DNA of 64,000 bases from Lachnospiraceae bacterium NC2004 (GTDB lineage: Bacteria > Bacillota > Clostridia > Lachnospirales > Lachnospiraceae), in the NCBI GenBank assembly GCA_000621905.1, contig JHXB01000002.1, positions 248,001 through 312,000 of the forward strand. Direction: 5' to 3'. Shown here piece after piece: positions 51,218 to 61,192 of the stretch (positions are counted from its first letter, which is position 1; each line of letters opens with the position of its first letter). Under the pieces are notes generated by a model. The model saw only the letters and a list, made by a program, of their open reading frames with translations. It was not told where the DNA came from and made no database searches. Both the position numbers and the translations under genes were made by a program.

Positions 51218-52285
51218 ATGAGAGACAATAACATTGATAATAAGGATGATAAGCTCTTTTCGATGGCGCAAATGAAATGGGTTTATCTGGTAGGTACGAT
51301 AGTAGTCATAGGAGGTGTTATGTCCTATGGCTTTATCTGTTATTTCGTGTTTGATTTTGATGAGGATAATTCGTTGTCAATGACATTTATGATTCCTCTT
51401 ATGTTGCTTGTATACTATTTTGTAATTAAGATTATTAAATCGGGTATGGAGAAGAAACTTAGACGACTAATTGACGGGATTCATGAGGTTGCATCTGGCA
51501 ATTTGGATTATAGGATTGATCTTAAGGGCGCTGAGGAATATACGAAGGTCTTTAGTGAGTTTAATGATATGGTGCTCGAACTTTCAAAGACCAAGGGCGA
51601 GATGGAATCATTTGTCAACGAATTCGCACATGAATTTAAGACTCCTATAACTGCGATAAGTGGTTTTGCGGAGTTGCTCTACGAGACGGGAGATGGAGTT
51701 GAAGATGAAGAGAGAATGCAGTATTTAAGTCTGATTAAAGAGGAGTCTGACAGGCTTTGTACGCTCTCTAAGGATACGCTTTTGTTGTCTAAGGTTAACG
51801 CTATGCAGATATTAGAGAATAGAGTGGAATATGATGTGTTTGAGCAGATTAGAAGATGTGTGATTCTCTTAGAGAAAGAGTTTGATAACAAGAGACTAAA
51901 TGTCGAGATGGATGAAGATACAATTCTTAAGATAAAAGGCAACCCCGAGCTTATGGAGCATGTATGGATTAATCTTTTGACAAATGCTATTAAGCACTCG
52001 CCTGGTAGTTCGACTATATATATCAGGTCAGGTGCTGAAGCGATAAAGGTTTTGGGACTGGAGGGTTATGATTCATCAAGTGTAATAACAATTACCGATT
52101 GTGGTCACGGAATGGATGAAGAGACGTTGGAGCATATATTTGACAAGTATTACCAAAAGGATAAGTTTAGTCCCGGTAATGGTATTGGGCTCTCGATTGT
52201 TAAGAGGATTGTTGAGCTTAACAAGGGTGAGGTGAAGGTCAAAAGTAAGCTGAACGAGGGGACAACATTTGCAGTTATAATGTGA
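51218..52285 (+). CDS. Membrane sensor histidine kinase
   Basis: 355 residues from ATG 51218, which follows AAAGGTGGAG; a GTG at 51209 lies inside the RBS. Two membrane helices (about 18-40 and 52-70) flank a very short outer loop, so it belongs to the intramembrane-sensing style. A HAMP-like segment follows. The HisKA domain has phospho-His 138 in FAHEFKTPITAISG. The ATPase domain has NLLTNAIKHSP (N box), DCGHGMDEE (G1) and GNGIGLSIVKRI (G2). The short sensor loop fits detection of a membrane-active compound through the adjacent MMPL transporter. Confidence 0.9.
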   Translation: MRDNNIDNKDDKLFSMAQMKWVYLVGTIVVIGGVMSYGFICYFVFDFDEDNSLSMTFMIPLMLLVYYFVIKIIKSGMEKKLRRLIDGIHEVASGNLDYRIDLKGAEEYTKVFSEFNDMVLELSKTKGEMESFVNEFAHEFKTPITAISGFAELLYETGDGVEDEERMQYLSLIKEESDRLCTLSKDTLLLSKVNAMQILENRVEYDVFEQIRRCVILLEKEFDNKRLNVEMDEDTILKIKGNPELMEHVWINLLTNAIKHSPGSSTIYIRSGAEAIKVLGLEGYDSSSVITITDCGHGMDEETLEHIFDKYYQKDKFSPGNGIGLSIVKRIVELNKGEVKVKSKLNEGTTFAVIM

Positions 52286-52343
52286 TATTTGCCGGCTGGT
52301 GTAAGGTATGGCTTGACTTTGGCTATCGAAGAGGTTTAATTGT

Positions 52344-52534
52344 ACAGATTTGAACTAAGCTTAGTACCCTGAATATTAATTAACTAGCCATATCACTTGC
52401 CTGATTATTTGTTTGCTTCGTTATCTTCACTTGTCAATGGTACACATTGACGCGTTCAGATGCCTTGCAAATAAATAATCATTCTGCGTGATATAGCCAG
52501 TTATTAATTATTCAGTGTACTAGTTCAAATCTGT
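52344..52534. repeat. 191-nt near-palindromic element
   Basis: The left end ACAGATTTGAACT (52344-52356) and right end AGTTCAAATCTGT (52522-52534) are exact complements. The arms stay complementary, with a few small gaps and mismatches, almost to the centre near 52440, where GTCAATG-GTAC-ACATTGAC makes the tip. The right arm overlaps the last codons and stop of the DUF1653 gene (52512). The left arm is thus an inverted copy of that gene's 3' end. It may be a MITE-like insertion or a bidirectional terminator with strong structure. Confidence 0.75.
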
Positions 52535-52781
52535 ATTTTTGTTTAATGTCCGGATATTTCTCGCGGTCGACTTCACTCATAAACATGTCGTAAGGTCTTG
52601 CACACATAAAGTCTTTATCGTAGAGTGCCTTATACACGATGAGTTTCTCTTTGGTTTCTGTGTGCTCTGCAGTTCCGATAATCTGATAAAGGTACATATT
52701 GGTTGCAAGTTCTTCGGCGCTTAATGTCTCTCTCTTAAAATGTTTAACGATGTCTCCGGGTTTAAATACACGTGTGTTCAT
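52512..52781 (-). CDS. DUF1653 domain protein
   Basis: 89 residues, one DUF1653 domain: FKPGDIVKHFKRE near the start, YQIIGTAEHTETKEKLIVYKALYDKDFMCARPYDMFMSEVD (about residues 33-73) then KYPDIKQKYRFE. The fold is a small SH3-like beta barrel whose function is unknown. Family members are near-universal in Clostridia. The gene stands alone and converges with the kinase gene. Its last eight codons (YRFELVH and stop) lie within the right arm of the 191-nt palindrome, so the C-terminus may have been shaped by the repeat. Confidence 0.85.
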   Translation of the reverse strand: MNTRVFKPGDIVKHFKRETLSAEELATNMYLYQIIGTAEHTETKEKLIVYKALYDKDFMCARPYDMFMSEVDREKYPDIKQKYRFELVH

Positions 52782-52861
52782 GATTGTTCTCCTGTTTCAT
52801 AAGATTTATGCTTAAATGATATCATACTAAGAAACTGATTCCAACTAAAAATTAAGATCCA

Positions 52862-52960
52862 TGGCGAACGATGATCGCCGCTACGGGCTACCTGTCATGA
52901 CTTCGCGAAGCGAAGAATCTTATTAAGAATTTCGTTGTTTAGATACTAAGGATGACATAT
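52862..52960. repeat. CATTCTGAGCG-type repeat with GGCGAAC hairpin
   Basis: A GGCGAACGATGATCGCC hairpin-like segment, then CTGTCATGACTTCGCGAAGCGAAGAATC and a weaker inverted end (AAGAATTTCG...AGGATGACA). It fills the gap between divergent genes DUF1653 and the secreted protein. Confidence 0.65.
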
Positions 52961-52965
52961 TTATG

Positions 52966-52994
52966 TTGACAAATGTTATGATATAGCATAATAT
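52966..52994 (+). promoter_or_regulatory. Promoter of the 53028 gene
   Basis: TTGACA (52966-52971) and TAATAT (52989-52994) with a 17-bp spacer. Confidence 0.75.
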
Positions 52995-53027
52995 AGCGAA
53001 ACAGAATAATATATCGGAGGAATTAAC

Positions 53028-53492
53028 ATGAAGAGAATAACAAGATTAATAGCAGTTGGTTTAATGCTATTATTCGGCATGTCACTATGTTTTAACAGCA
53101 CATCGGTAAGTGCAAGCACTAAATCATCGGCTGCTAAGTATCTCAAGGGAACTTGGGCCACCAATTCATTTGGTGAGTGGGGAGGAGATTTTCAACCGCA
53201 GTATTACATCATTTTTACCAAGAAATATGTAAAGTATGGCCATGCTAGCAATGGAGAATTTGTGCTCGATCATAAAGACAAGATAATTAAGGTCGAGAAG
53301 GTTAAAAAGAATTGTTACAGAATCAAAGTAAAGAACTCTAAAGGATACAAGTACATGTTCAAGAACAGAGGCAAGAAATGTGTTGACTATTATGGGACCT
53401 GGAAGAAATCAAAAATGAAAGACACGTACTCCGGAGGAGCTTCACTTACACGCGCTGAGATCCCTACCGGCGATGATAACGTGTTGAAATAG
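53028..53492 (+). CDS. Small secreted protein of unknown function
   Basis: 154 residues. A signal peptide (about 1-30, ending VSAST) precedes a mature domain of about 120 residues rich in Lys, Tyr and Gly. It contains WATNSFGEWGGDF and several KxYxK patterns. The pair of Cys (about 105 and 123) could form a disulfide. The basic, aromatic composition could mean a small beta-barrel that binds polysaccharide or lipid, but I do not recognise the family. It has its own promoter and terminator, so it is monocistronic. Confidence 0.6.
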   Translation: MKRITRLIAVGLMLLFGMSLCFNSTSVSASTKSSAAKYLKGTWATNSFGEWGGDFQPQYYIIFTKKYVKYGHASNGEFVLDHKDKIIKVEKVKKNCYRIKVKNSKGYKYMFKNRGKKCVDYYGTWKKSKMKDTYSGGASLTRAEIPTGDDNVLK

Positions 53493-53510
53493 AATATGTT
53501 GTTTATTATG

Positions 53511-53540
53511 TAGCTGCGATAATATCGCAGCTATTTTATT
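53511..53540 (+). terminator. Intrinsic terminator
   Basis: TAGCTGCGAT (53511-53520) pairs with ATCGCAGCTA (53524-53533) around AAT, then TTTTATT. Confidence 0.85.
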
Positions 53541-53588
53541 GCCCTTCTCGCGAAGGGCAAAGATCCTTCGCTGCGCTCAGGATGACAG
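53541..53588. repeat. CATTCTGAGCG-type repeat, single inverted unit
   Basis: A TGCCCTTCTCGCGAAGGGCA hairpin then AAAGATCCTTCGCTGCGCTCAGGATGAC, directly after a terminator. Confidence 0.75.
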
Positions 53589-53730
53589 GGTGATGCGTTA
53601 GTTACATTTGTCACTCCGAGGATATCCTACATGGTGACAAACGACACTTTAAGGAGGTAGGGATAAAACATATAATGTACCCATAAGATAAAGTAATTCA
53701 TGCGCTACGGCGCTTTAAGGAGGGATTCTT

Positions 53731-55458
53731 ATGGATACAAAGAATTATCAAACAACAATAACAAGAATACTTATGGGTGTTGGCATTGTATTCGTAGTGG
53801 TAGCGGTTGGTTTGTTTATCACAAAGAGCTGGAACTACATGTCAGATCTTGCTAAGGATGCAATGTTGCTCATAGTAGCAGCCGGCTTCTTCACAACAAG
53901 CAGGTTATTCAGAGTGAAGAAGAATCTAACGGCAGTATCATCGGTGTTCTATTACTTAGGTGCAATATTCATCGGAGCATTCAGCGTGCTCGCACTCGGC
54001 GGAATCCACGCTCATCAGGCACACACCAACGCATTGCTTTTAATATTTGCAGATGTAACGGTAGTGTCATTGCTTCTTTTCAGACTATTCTTCGTTAAAA
54101 ATGCAATTGACGTTGTCACAAGCGTAGTAATGCTTCAACCACTTCCGTTCCTTATGGGTGTGTTAAATGAATCATTTGCAATGTTTGTATTACTCTCAGG
54201 ACTTCTATTATTGGGAGTGACCGCTCTTTATATCTTCTTAAATTCATACGACAATATGAAACTTGCTGTAACCATACTTTACTGGGTACAGTTTTCAATT
54301 AGCATGTTAATTACAGTGATGACTGTTTTTCAGATGGGGTACGCTAGAGTTGATGATAATGTAGCAATGTTTGTGGCAGCGGTTACATTTGCAGCATCAA
54401 CAATGACATATCTTCATAGCAGAGATAATCACGGGAAAATGGGATTCAGAATCTGCCAGACATTCTCAATCGGATTATTCGTAATTGCATTAATCACATT
54501 TTTAGTTGATTTAATCGAGTTTGTAAATGCTCCTAATGCTGCCCTTGACGAGGACTGGTTAACGATTGTAGTGTACTTCTTCTTGCTTGCAACTTTGCTT
54601 CTTTTAGACAGAGTCGAGGCACTTATCATATCATTTTCAATTACAATATTAATGTGGATGGGTCAGTTCTTTATAGACGATCTTCCTTATGTTCCAATAT
54701 TAACAGCAGTTTGCTATGGCTTGATGCTTGTTAAACAAAATGGTTTCAACGAGAGTGGCTTTAATGATAACTTAGACCTTGGAACCTATACCGGTTATTC
54801 GAGCAACTTTAAAATGATGGATTTCGCTAAGTATGCTTTGGCAAATGCAATCGTTGGCGTTATATATGCTGCAAATGATAGCATGTACGATATCGGCGAC
54901 GGAAGTTGCTTCATGATCTTTTTAATCTTCACACTTCTTACCGTATCCCTTACGGTACATTCAGAGAAGGTTAAAAGAGTTTTAGGTGTTATCAATCTTT
55001 TAAATGTAGTATCGTGTGTGGGATTCTTAGATGTTGTCAACGATTCTCATACTATCATGGGTACAGAAACAAGCTTTTGCATGCAGATAATGAGTACTTC
55101 TTTTCTCCTGGCTGCATTTGCTCTTAAATACATATTGAAAGATACAGAAGAGAAAACAATAAGAAATATTCAATTTGTAATTGTTACTATGGTATTTTTA
55201 GGAAATCTGTCTTATAATCTAGATGATGGAGACATCTTCACACTTCTCTATACAGGTATTGCAGCGCTTATAGCATTGGCACTAGGAGCCCTTAAAGAGA
55301 GCAAGAGATATGTTGTATTATCAGCTCTTACAATGTGTGCTTTGGTTATTTATCAGACAAGAGACTTCTGGCTTTCAATCAGCTGGTGGGTATACCTCTT
55401 CGTGGTAGGATTGGCGCTTATTGCATTTGCAGCAACGAGAGAGTGGAAGAGAGCTTAA
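53731..55458 (+). CDS. Polytopic membrane protein of unknown function
   Basis: 575 residues with at least 14 hydrophobic segments running almost without break from residue 12 to the end. The only sizeable soluble part lies at about 325-370. A segment with HAHQAH (about 92-97) sits in the third or fourth membrane helix. I do not recognise a transporter family; DUF2157-type proteins are a possibility by general look only. AAGGAGG stands 7 bases before ATG. It is followed 9 bases later by a histidine kinase and response regulator, so it is likely either the signal source or the target of that system. Confidence 0.6.
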   Translation: MDTKNYQTTITRILMGVGIVFVVVAVGLFITKSWNYMSDLAKDAMLLIVAAGFFTTSRLFRVKKNLTAVSSVFYYLGAIFIGAFSVLALGGIHAHQAHTNALLLIFADVTVVSLLLFRLFFVKNAIDVVTSVVMLQPLPFLMGVLNESFAMFVLLSGLLLLGVTALYIFLNSYDNMKLAVTILYWVQFSISMLITVMTVFQMGYARVDDNVAMFVAAVTFAASTMTYLHSRDNHGKMGFRICQTFSIGLFVIALITFLVDLIEFVNAPNAALDEDWLTIVVYFFLLATLLLLDRVEALIISFSITILMWMGQFFIDDLPYVPILTAVCYGLMLVKQNGFNESGFNDNLDLGTYTGYSSNFKMMDFAKYALANAIVGVIYAANDSMYDIGDGSCFMIFLIFTLLTVSLTVHSEKVKRVLGVINLLNVVSCVGFLDVVNDSHTIMGTETSFCMQIMSTSFLLAAFALKYILKDTEEKTIRNIQFVIVTMVFLGNLSYNLDDGDIFTLLYTGIAALIALALGALKESKRYVVLSALTMCALVIYQTRDFWLSISWWVYLFVVGLALIAFAATREWKRA

Positions 55459-55467
55459 GGAGATAGT

Positions 55468-56775
55468 ATGGACTACGTATATGGAATAATATTTATGCTT
55501 GTCACCGTCATGATCGCAGTATCTATGACGGTGCTCAGGCTTTTAGGAAGAAAATGCAAATACAACAGATATTACTATTGGTTTGAAGCATCTATATTTG
55601 TGTGGTGTGCCTCCCAACTTATGATTGTGTTGGCCAATAAGACATTTATGCTTGATATAGCCTACGGGATAGGTAATACGGGACTTTGTCTTGTCGGAAC
55701 GTTGTGGTACAAGTTTGTCGCTGAGTATACAATCATAGATGTAAGGTATAAGTATTACAGAATGCTGTGGCCGGTGACGGTGCTAACTTCACTGTTTCAC
55801 GAGTTGATGCAACTGTCTAATCCGTTCCATCATTTGTATTACGGCGATTTTAATATGACGAGGGTAGGATACGGAATTCTATTCTATACCAATATCGGAA
55901 CCACTTATCTTTATGTTATTTCCGGTGTCGTAGTGCTTTATTTTTATATGAGACGTACCAAGAAGGAGAGCGTTAAGGCGAGGGGACTTATCGTTATGGC
56001 GGCATTTTTTCCACTTATATTCAATGCTCTTAGACTGTTTGGAATTGTGTCAGTTAAGTATGACATCACTTCTGTGGGATTTGGAATTGCGGCGGTTCTC
56101 ACCTTGAGGGCGACGATTGTCTATAGATTCTTAGATGTCGACGTAACAAGGAAGTTAGAGGTTGCCAATGTTAAACTTGCTCTTTCTGAGGAGCGCAACG
56201 CAATTGCCCAGCGTGTGCACGATACGCAAGGACACACTCTTACGATGCTTAACTCTTACATCAAGCTTGCGGATGTAGCTTTGGCAAATGAAGACTACGA
56301 CAAAGCATCTTCATATCTTAAGGATGCGAGAGAACTCACAAGCAATGGCATCAAGGAGCTTAGAGAGTCTATCAATTCCATGAAAGAAGAAGAGAGTTAC
56401 GAGCTTGTGACCAAGGCAGTTATGCAGCTTGTCAATCAGGTCAAGGAACTTGAGATTTCTGTTATTGTAAAGGGTGAAGATGACGAGAGATATTCGCCGC
56501 TTTCGAGAATAGTATATGATACCTTAAGGGAGTGCATCACCAATACTCATAAGTACGCAGAAGCTACAAGTATGAATATTATTTTGAGATTTAAAGGTGA
56601 TTCGCTCGACATGATTGTCGGAGACAATGGTAAGGGTGTCAAGAAATTAAAAGAGAACAACGGAATCAGAGGTATCAGAGACAGAGTGTATAAGGCTCAT
56701 GGAAAGGTTAATTTTATTACCGGTGAAAATGAAGGTTTCATGACCAGAGTAAGCCTTCCACTTTCTAACGAATAG
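55468..56775 (+). CDS. Membrane sensor histidine kinase, NarX/LiaS-type (HisKA_3)
   Basis: 435 residues. About seven N-terminal membrane helices (residues 5-220) make up the sensor, resembling the 7TM-histidine-kinase N-terminus. A coiled linker leads to HisKA_3: ERNAIAQRVHDTQGHTLTMLNSYIKL with phospho-His 251, given here as about 242-267. The ATPase domain has TLRECITNTHKYAEAT (N box) and VGDNGKGVKKL, but the later G box is short, as is common in this group. It phosphorylates the LuxR-type regulator encoded right after it. The signal is unknown and may involve the adjacent membrane protein. Confidence 0.9.
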   Translation: MDYVYGIIFMLVTVMIAVSMTVLRLLGRKCKYNRYYYWFEASIFVWCASQLMIVLANKTFMLDIAYGIGNTGLCLVGTLWYKFVAEYTIIDVRYKYYRMLWPVTVLTSLFHELMQLSNPFHHLYYGDFNMTRVGYGILFYTNIGTTYLYVISGVVVLYFYMRRTKKESVKARGLIVMAAFFPLIFNALRLFGIVSVKYDITSVGFGIAAVLTLRATIVYRFLDVDVTRKLEVANVKLALSEERNAIAQRVHDTQGHTLTMLNSYIKLADVALANEDYDKASSYLKDARELTSNGIKELRESINSMKEEESYELVTKAVMQLVNQVKELEISVIVKGEDDERYSPLSRIVYDTLRECITNTHKYAEATSMNIILRFKGDSLDMIVGDNGKGVKKLKENNGIRGIRDRVYKAHGKVNFITGENEGFMTRVSLPLSNE

Positions 56776-56791
56776 TATGGAGGATGTTGAA

Positions 56792-57451
56792 TTGATCAAA
56801 GTTATTATTGCGGATGATATGCAGATATTAAGGCAGGGACTTAAAGCTATACTAGAGCAGGATGATGAGATTGAGGTTGTTGCGACGGCATCCGACGGCA
56901 AAGAAGCTTACGAGAAGGCCAAGATCAACAAGGCGGATGTTGTTTTGATGGATATGCGTATGCCCGGAGTTGACGGCGCGGCAGGTATCAAGCTCATTAA
57001 GGACAATAAGCTTAAAAGCAAAGTTTTGGTGCTGACAACATTTGACGATGAAGACACGGTTAGAAATGCGCTAGCTGCTTCGGCGGACGGCTACATTTTA
57101 AAAGAGCTTCCTGATGAGCAGATAATCGCTGCGGTTAAGCAGGTTCACTCAGGACTTGGCGTCTTTGGCGGTTCGGCTTATCAGACTATGAGGCAGAATA
57201 TTACCAGAGTTGAAGTTGATGACAGCGAGGGATACTTTAGTTTAGATGGAGAGGAGATATTCTTCTCTGAAAGGGAACTTGATTTTCTGAGGCTTGTGGC
57301 TCAAGGGTATGATAACAAGGAGCTTGCCTCGGCGCTTTATCTTGCGGAGGGAACGGTTAGGAACCAGCTTAGTAAGCTTATGGATAAGGTTGGCGTCAAG
57401 GATAGAACTCAGCTTGCAGTGTATTCCGTTAAGAATGGCCTGGATGAATAA
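56792..57451 (+). CDS. NarL/LuxR-family response regulator
   Basis: 219 residues from TTG 56792. That start sits 7 bases after GGAGG (56780-56784) and gives the normal IKVIIADDMQ opening, while ATG 56777 lacks an RBS because it precedes that GGAGG. The receiver has Asp 54 in VLMDMRMPGVDG, LTTFDDEDT and LKELPDEQ. A LuxR helix-turn-helix (FFSERELDFLRLVAQGYDNKELASALYLAEGTVRNQLSKLMDKVGV, about 157-202) ends the protein. It is the partner of the upstream kinase. The stop codon lies on the edge of a GGGGAC-type palindrome, which may end the transcript. Confidence 0.9.
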   Translation: MIKVIIADDMQILRQGLKAILEQDDEIEVVATASDGKEAYEKAKINKADVVLMDMRMPGVDGAAGIKLIKDNKLKSKVLVLTTFDDEDTVRNALAASADGYILKELPDEQIIAAVKQVHSGLGVFGGSAYQTMRQNITRVEVDDSEGYFSLDGEEIFFSERELDFLRLVAQGYDNKELASALYLAEGTVRNQLSKLMDKVGVKDRTQLAVYSVKNGLDE

Positions 57452-57527
57452 GTACCCAAAGGGGACAGTCCCCACTGAGTAGTTAGCGATTAAGTACCCA
57501 AAGGGGACTGTCCCCTTTGGGTACTTA
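57450..57527. repeat. GGGGAC-type palindrome, tandem pair
   Basis: Unit A (57450-57486) has GGGGACAGTCCCC with a diverged right arm. Unit B (57491-57527) is a perfect palindrome with 18-bp arms around GGGGACTGTCCCC. The left edge lies on the stop codon of the response regulator. Confidence 0.88.
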
Positions 57528-57571
57528 TAAAGATTCTTGGTTCAATAAATAATCTTAGAGGGGTAAGTAAC

Positions 57572-58138
57572 ATGAGACGAGTTAAACTATCACAGATAAT
57601 CGCTTTGATTATCGCAATAATTCTATATATTCTTAGTGTATTCTTCGGGTTTTATATCGTGGGCGGAGACTCGATGGAGCCTACATTTTATGATGGAGAC
57701 GAAGGCATTTACCTTAAAGAACGCTTTGCGCACATTAAGGGAGGGGACATCGTTTTGGTGCATGACCCCGATACCGATGAGGGTATCATTAAGAGATGCG
57801 TGGCAATAGGAGGCGATACGGTCTCTATGGAGAAGGGCGTCTTGTTGGTTAATGGCAACGAGGTCATAGAAGACTACACCCTTGTTCCGATGAGCGAGCA
57901 CGACGATATCGCAGAAGTCAAGCTAGAGTCTGACGAGATATATGTCATGGGAGACAATCGCGGCAAAAGCTACGATTCAAGACTTTTTGGGGCGCTTAAA
58001 ATAGATAGCGTTGACGGTGTTTCGGTAGCCAATCTCTCTAAGCACGGGTTAAACAGGGAGATTATAATATTTGTAATAGTGTTATCATTTCTGGTGGCGC
58101 TGTTTATATCATTATTTCCAAGGAGGAAGAAAGAATGA
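57572..58138 (+). CDS. lepB: Signal peptidase I
   Basis: 188 residues, short for the family. An N-terminal membrane helix (about 7-30) precedes GGDSMEPTF with catalytic Ser 34, then [12 protein letters not shown] with catalytic Lys 74, then [17 protein letters not shown] (box E). A second hydrophobic segment near the C-terminus (about 163-182) makes it a two-span version. It cleaves signal peptides of secreted proteins at the outer membrane face. The serine/lysine dyad marks it as bacterial-type. It overlaps glpK by 4 bases, an unusual partner, so the two share an mRNA though their jobs are unrelated. Confidence 0.9.
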   Translation: MRRVKLSQIIALIIAIILYILSVFFGFYIVGGDSMEPTFYDGDEGIYLKERFAHIKGGDIVLVHDPDTDEGIIKRCVAIGGDTVSMEKGVLLVNGNEVIEDYTLVPMSEHDDIAEVKLESDEIYVMGDNRGKSYDSRLFGALKIDSVDGVSVANLSKHGLNREIIIFVIVLSFLVALFISLFPRRKKE

Positions 58139-59643
58139 GCAAGGATTCTACATACATTTTATCGCTCGATCAGGGAACCACAAGTTCAAGGGCGATATTA
58201 TTTGACAAGGGGGGCAATATCGTTTCCATGGCTCAGCAGGAGTTTGAGCAGATTTATCCTAAGAGTGGATGGGTTGAGCAGAATGCTAGGGAGATATGGT
58301 CTTCCGAGCTTTCGGTAGCTACACAGTGTATCAACAGGGTCGGCGTAGACATCACGGATATTAACTCGATAGGAATTACCAATCAGCGAGAGACCACAAT
58401 CTGCTGGAATAAAAACACCGGAGAGCCTGTGTATCACGCGATTTGCTGGCAGTGTAGAAGAACGGCGGATATGATTGACGAGATTAAGAAGGACATTGAC
58501 TTTTCAGAGTATATCACTAATACAACAGGTCTTATACCTGACGCATACTTTAGCGCGAGCAAGCTTTCGTGGATTTTGGCAAATGTAGATGGTGCGAGAG
58601 AACTTGCCGAGTCAGGTAATCTGCTCTTTGGAACAGTTGATACCTGGCTTATATGGAATCTTACAAAGGGCAAGGTTCACGCAACTGACTACAGCAATGC
58701 ATCAAGGACTATGCTTTATGATATCAACAAGCTTGACTGGGACGACAAGCTACTTAGCTACTTTAATATCCCAAGGTGTATGATGCCTGAGGTCAAGCCT
58801 TCAAGCTATATTTACGGCAAGACAGACACTTCGGTTCTTGGAGCTGAGCTCCCTATCGCCGGAGTCGCCGGGGATCAACAGTCCGCTCTTTTTGGACAAT
58901 GCTGTTTTGAACCCGGTGATGTCAAGAATACTTACGGGACCGGTAGCTTTATTCTTATGAATACGGGGCATGAGGCTGTTAAGTCTGAACACGGGCTATT
59001 AACGACGATTGCTGCGAGCACATCCGATGAAGTTGATTATGCACTGGAAGGTAGTGTGTTTGTTGCAGGCGCTGCAATTCAGTGGCTGAGGGATGGATTG
59101 GAGGCTATCAAGTCCGCACCTGAGAGTGAATGGCTTGCCAAAAGTGTTGCGGACTCGGATGGTGTCTATGTTGTGCCTGCATTTACAGGGCTTGGTGCTC
59201 CTTATTGGAATCCTTATGCCAGGGGCTCGATCTTTGGTGTTACAAGAGGTACTACCAAGGCACACCTCGTGAGAGCGACGCTCGAATCAATAGCGTACCA
59301 GACTAATGACGTGATAAATGCCATGATGTCCGATTGCAATAATGAGCTTAAGAGTATCAAGGTTGACGGTGGAGCAAGCGCCAATGACATGCTTATGCAG
59401 TTTCAGGCGGACATCACCGACACTGACGTTGTCAGACCTACTTGCGTTGAAACTACAGCACTTGGCGCGGCATATCTAGCCGGCCTTGCTACAGGTGTTT
59501 ATAAGAGCAAGGAGGACATTAAGGCGAGTGGTGTTAAGTTTGCGACATTTGCACCGGCTATGCCTAAAGAAGATAGAGATTCTAAGCTTTCCGGCTGGAA
59601 GAAGGCGGTCAAAGCAGCAATATATTGGAGTGGTGAGGAATAG
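58135..59643 (+). CDS. glpK: Glycerol kinase
   Basis: 502 residues. FGGY-family kinase with [14 protein letters not shown] (phosphate loop), [13 protein letters not shown] and [20 protein letters not shown] and [16 protein letters not shown] mark the second half. It phosphorylates glycerol to sn-glycerol-3-phosphate in the cytoplasm. Its ATG overlaps the stop of lepB (ATGA), and its RBS lies in that gene. No glycerol facilitator or GlpD is next to it. No catabolite-response element was seen in the region between the repeats and lepB. Confidence 0.95.
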   Translation: MSKDSTYILSLDQGTTSSRAILFDKGGNIVSMAQQEFEQIYPKSGWVEQNAREIWSSELSVATQCINRVGVDITDINSIGITNQRETTICWNKNTGEPVYHAICWQCRRTADMIDEIKKDIDFSEYITNTTGLIPDAYFSASKLSWILANVDGARELAESGNLLFGTVDTWLIWNLTKGKVHATDYSNASRTMLYDINKLDWDDKLLSYFNIPRCMMPEVKPSSYIYGKTDTSVLGAELPIAGVAGDQQSALFGQCCFEPGDVKNTYGTGSFILMNTGHEAVKSEHGLLTTIAASTSDEVDYALEGSVFVAGAAIQWLRDGLEAIKSAPESEWLAKSVADSDGVYVVPAFTGLGAPYWNPYARGSIFGVTRGTTKAHLVRATLESIAYQTNDVINAMMSDCNNELKSIKVDGGASANDMLMQFQADITDTDVVRPTCVETTALGAAYLAGLATGVYKSKEDIKASGVKFATFAPAMPKEDRDSKLSGWKKAVKAAIYWSGEE

Positions 59644-59662
59644 AAATTTATTCAACTCGCTC

Positions 59663-59691
59663 TTGTTTCACTTTTTTAGTTGTGGTATTAT
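59663..59691 (+). promoter_or_regulatory. Promoter of eno
   Basis: TTGTTT (59663-59668) and TATTAT (59686-59691) with a 17-bp spacer. The start would be near 59698. Confidence 0.65.
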
Positions 59692-59700
59692 ATGCTTAGA

Positions 59701-61080
<1,380 letters not shown>

Positions 61081-61108
61081 TCATTTCCTGATTAATATGG
61101 GATTTTAT

Positions 61109-61143
61109 ACTACCTTGGGCTTGCTCAAGGTAGTTTTTTTTAT
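61109..61143 (+). terminator. Terminator of eno
   Basis: ACTACCTTG (61109-61117) pairs with CAAGGTAGT (61126-61134), enclosing a GGC..GCT extension, then a run of eight T. Confidence 0.9.
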
Positions 61144-61192
61144 ATTAATATGTTAGAATAGGAAGCGGATTTTATGTTTTGAAGGTGAGCGT

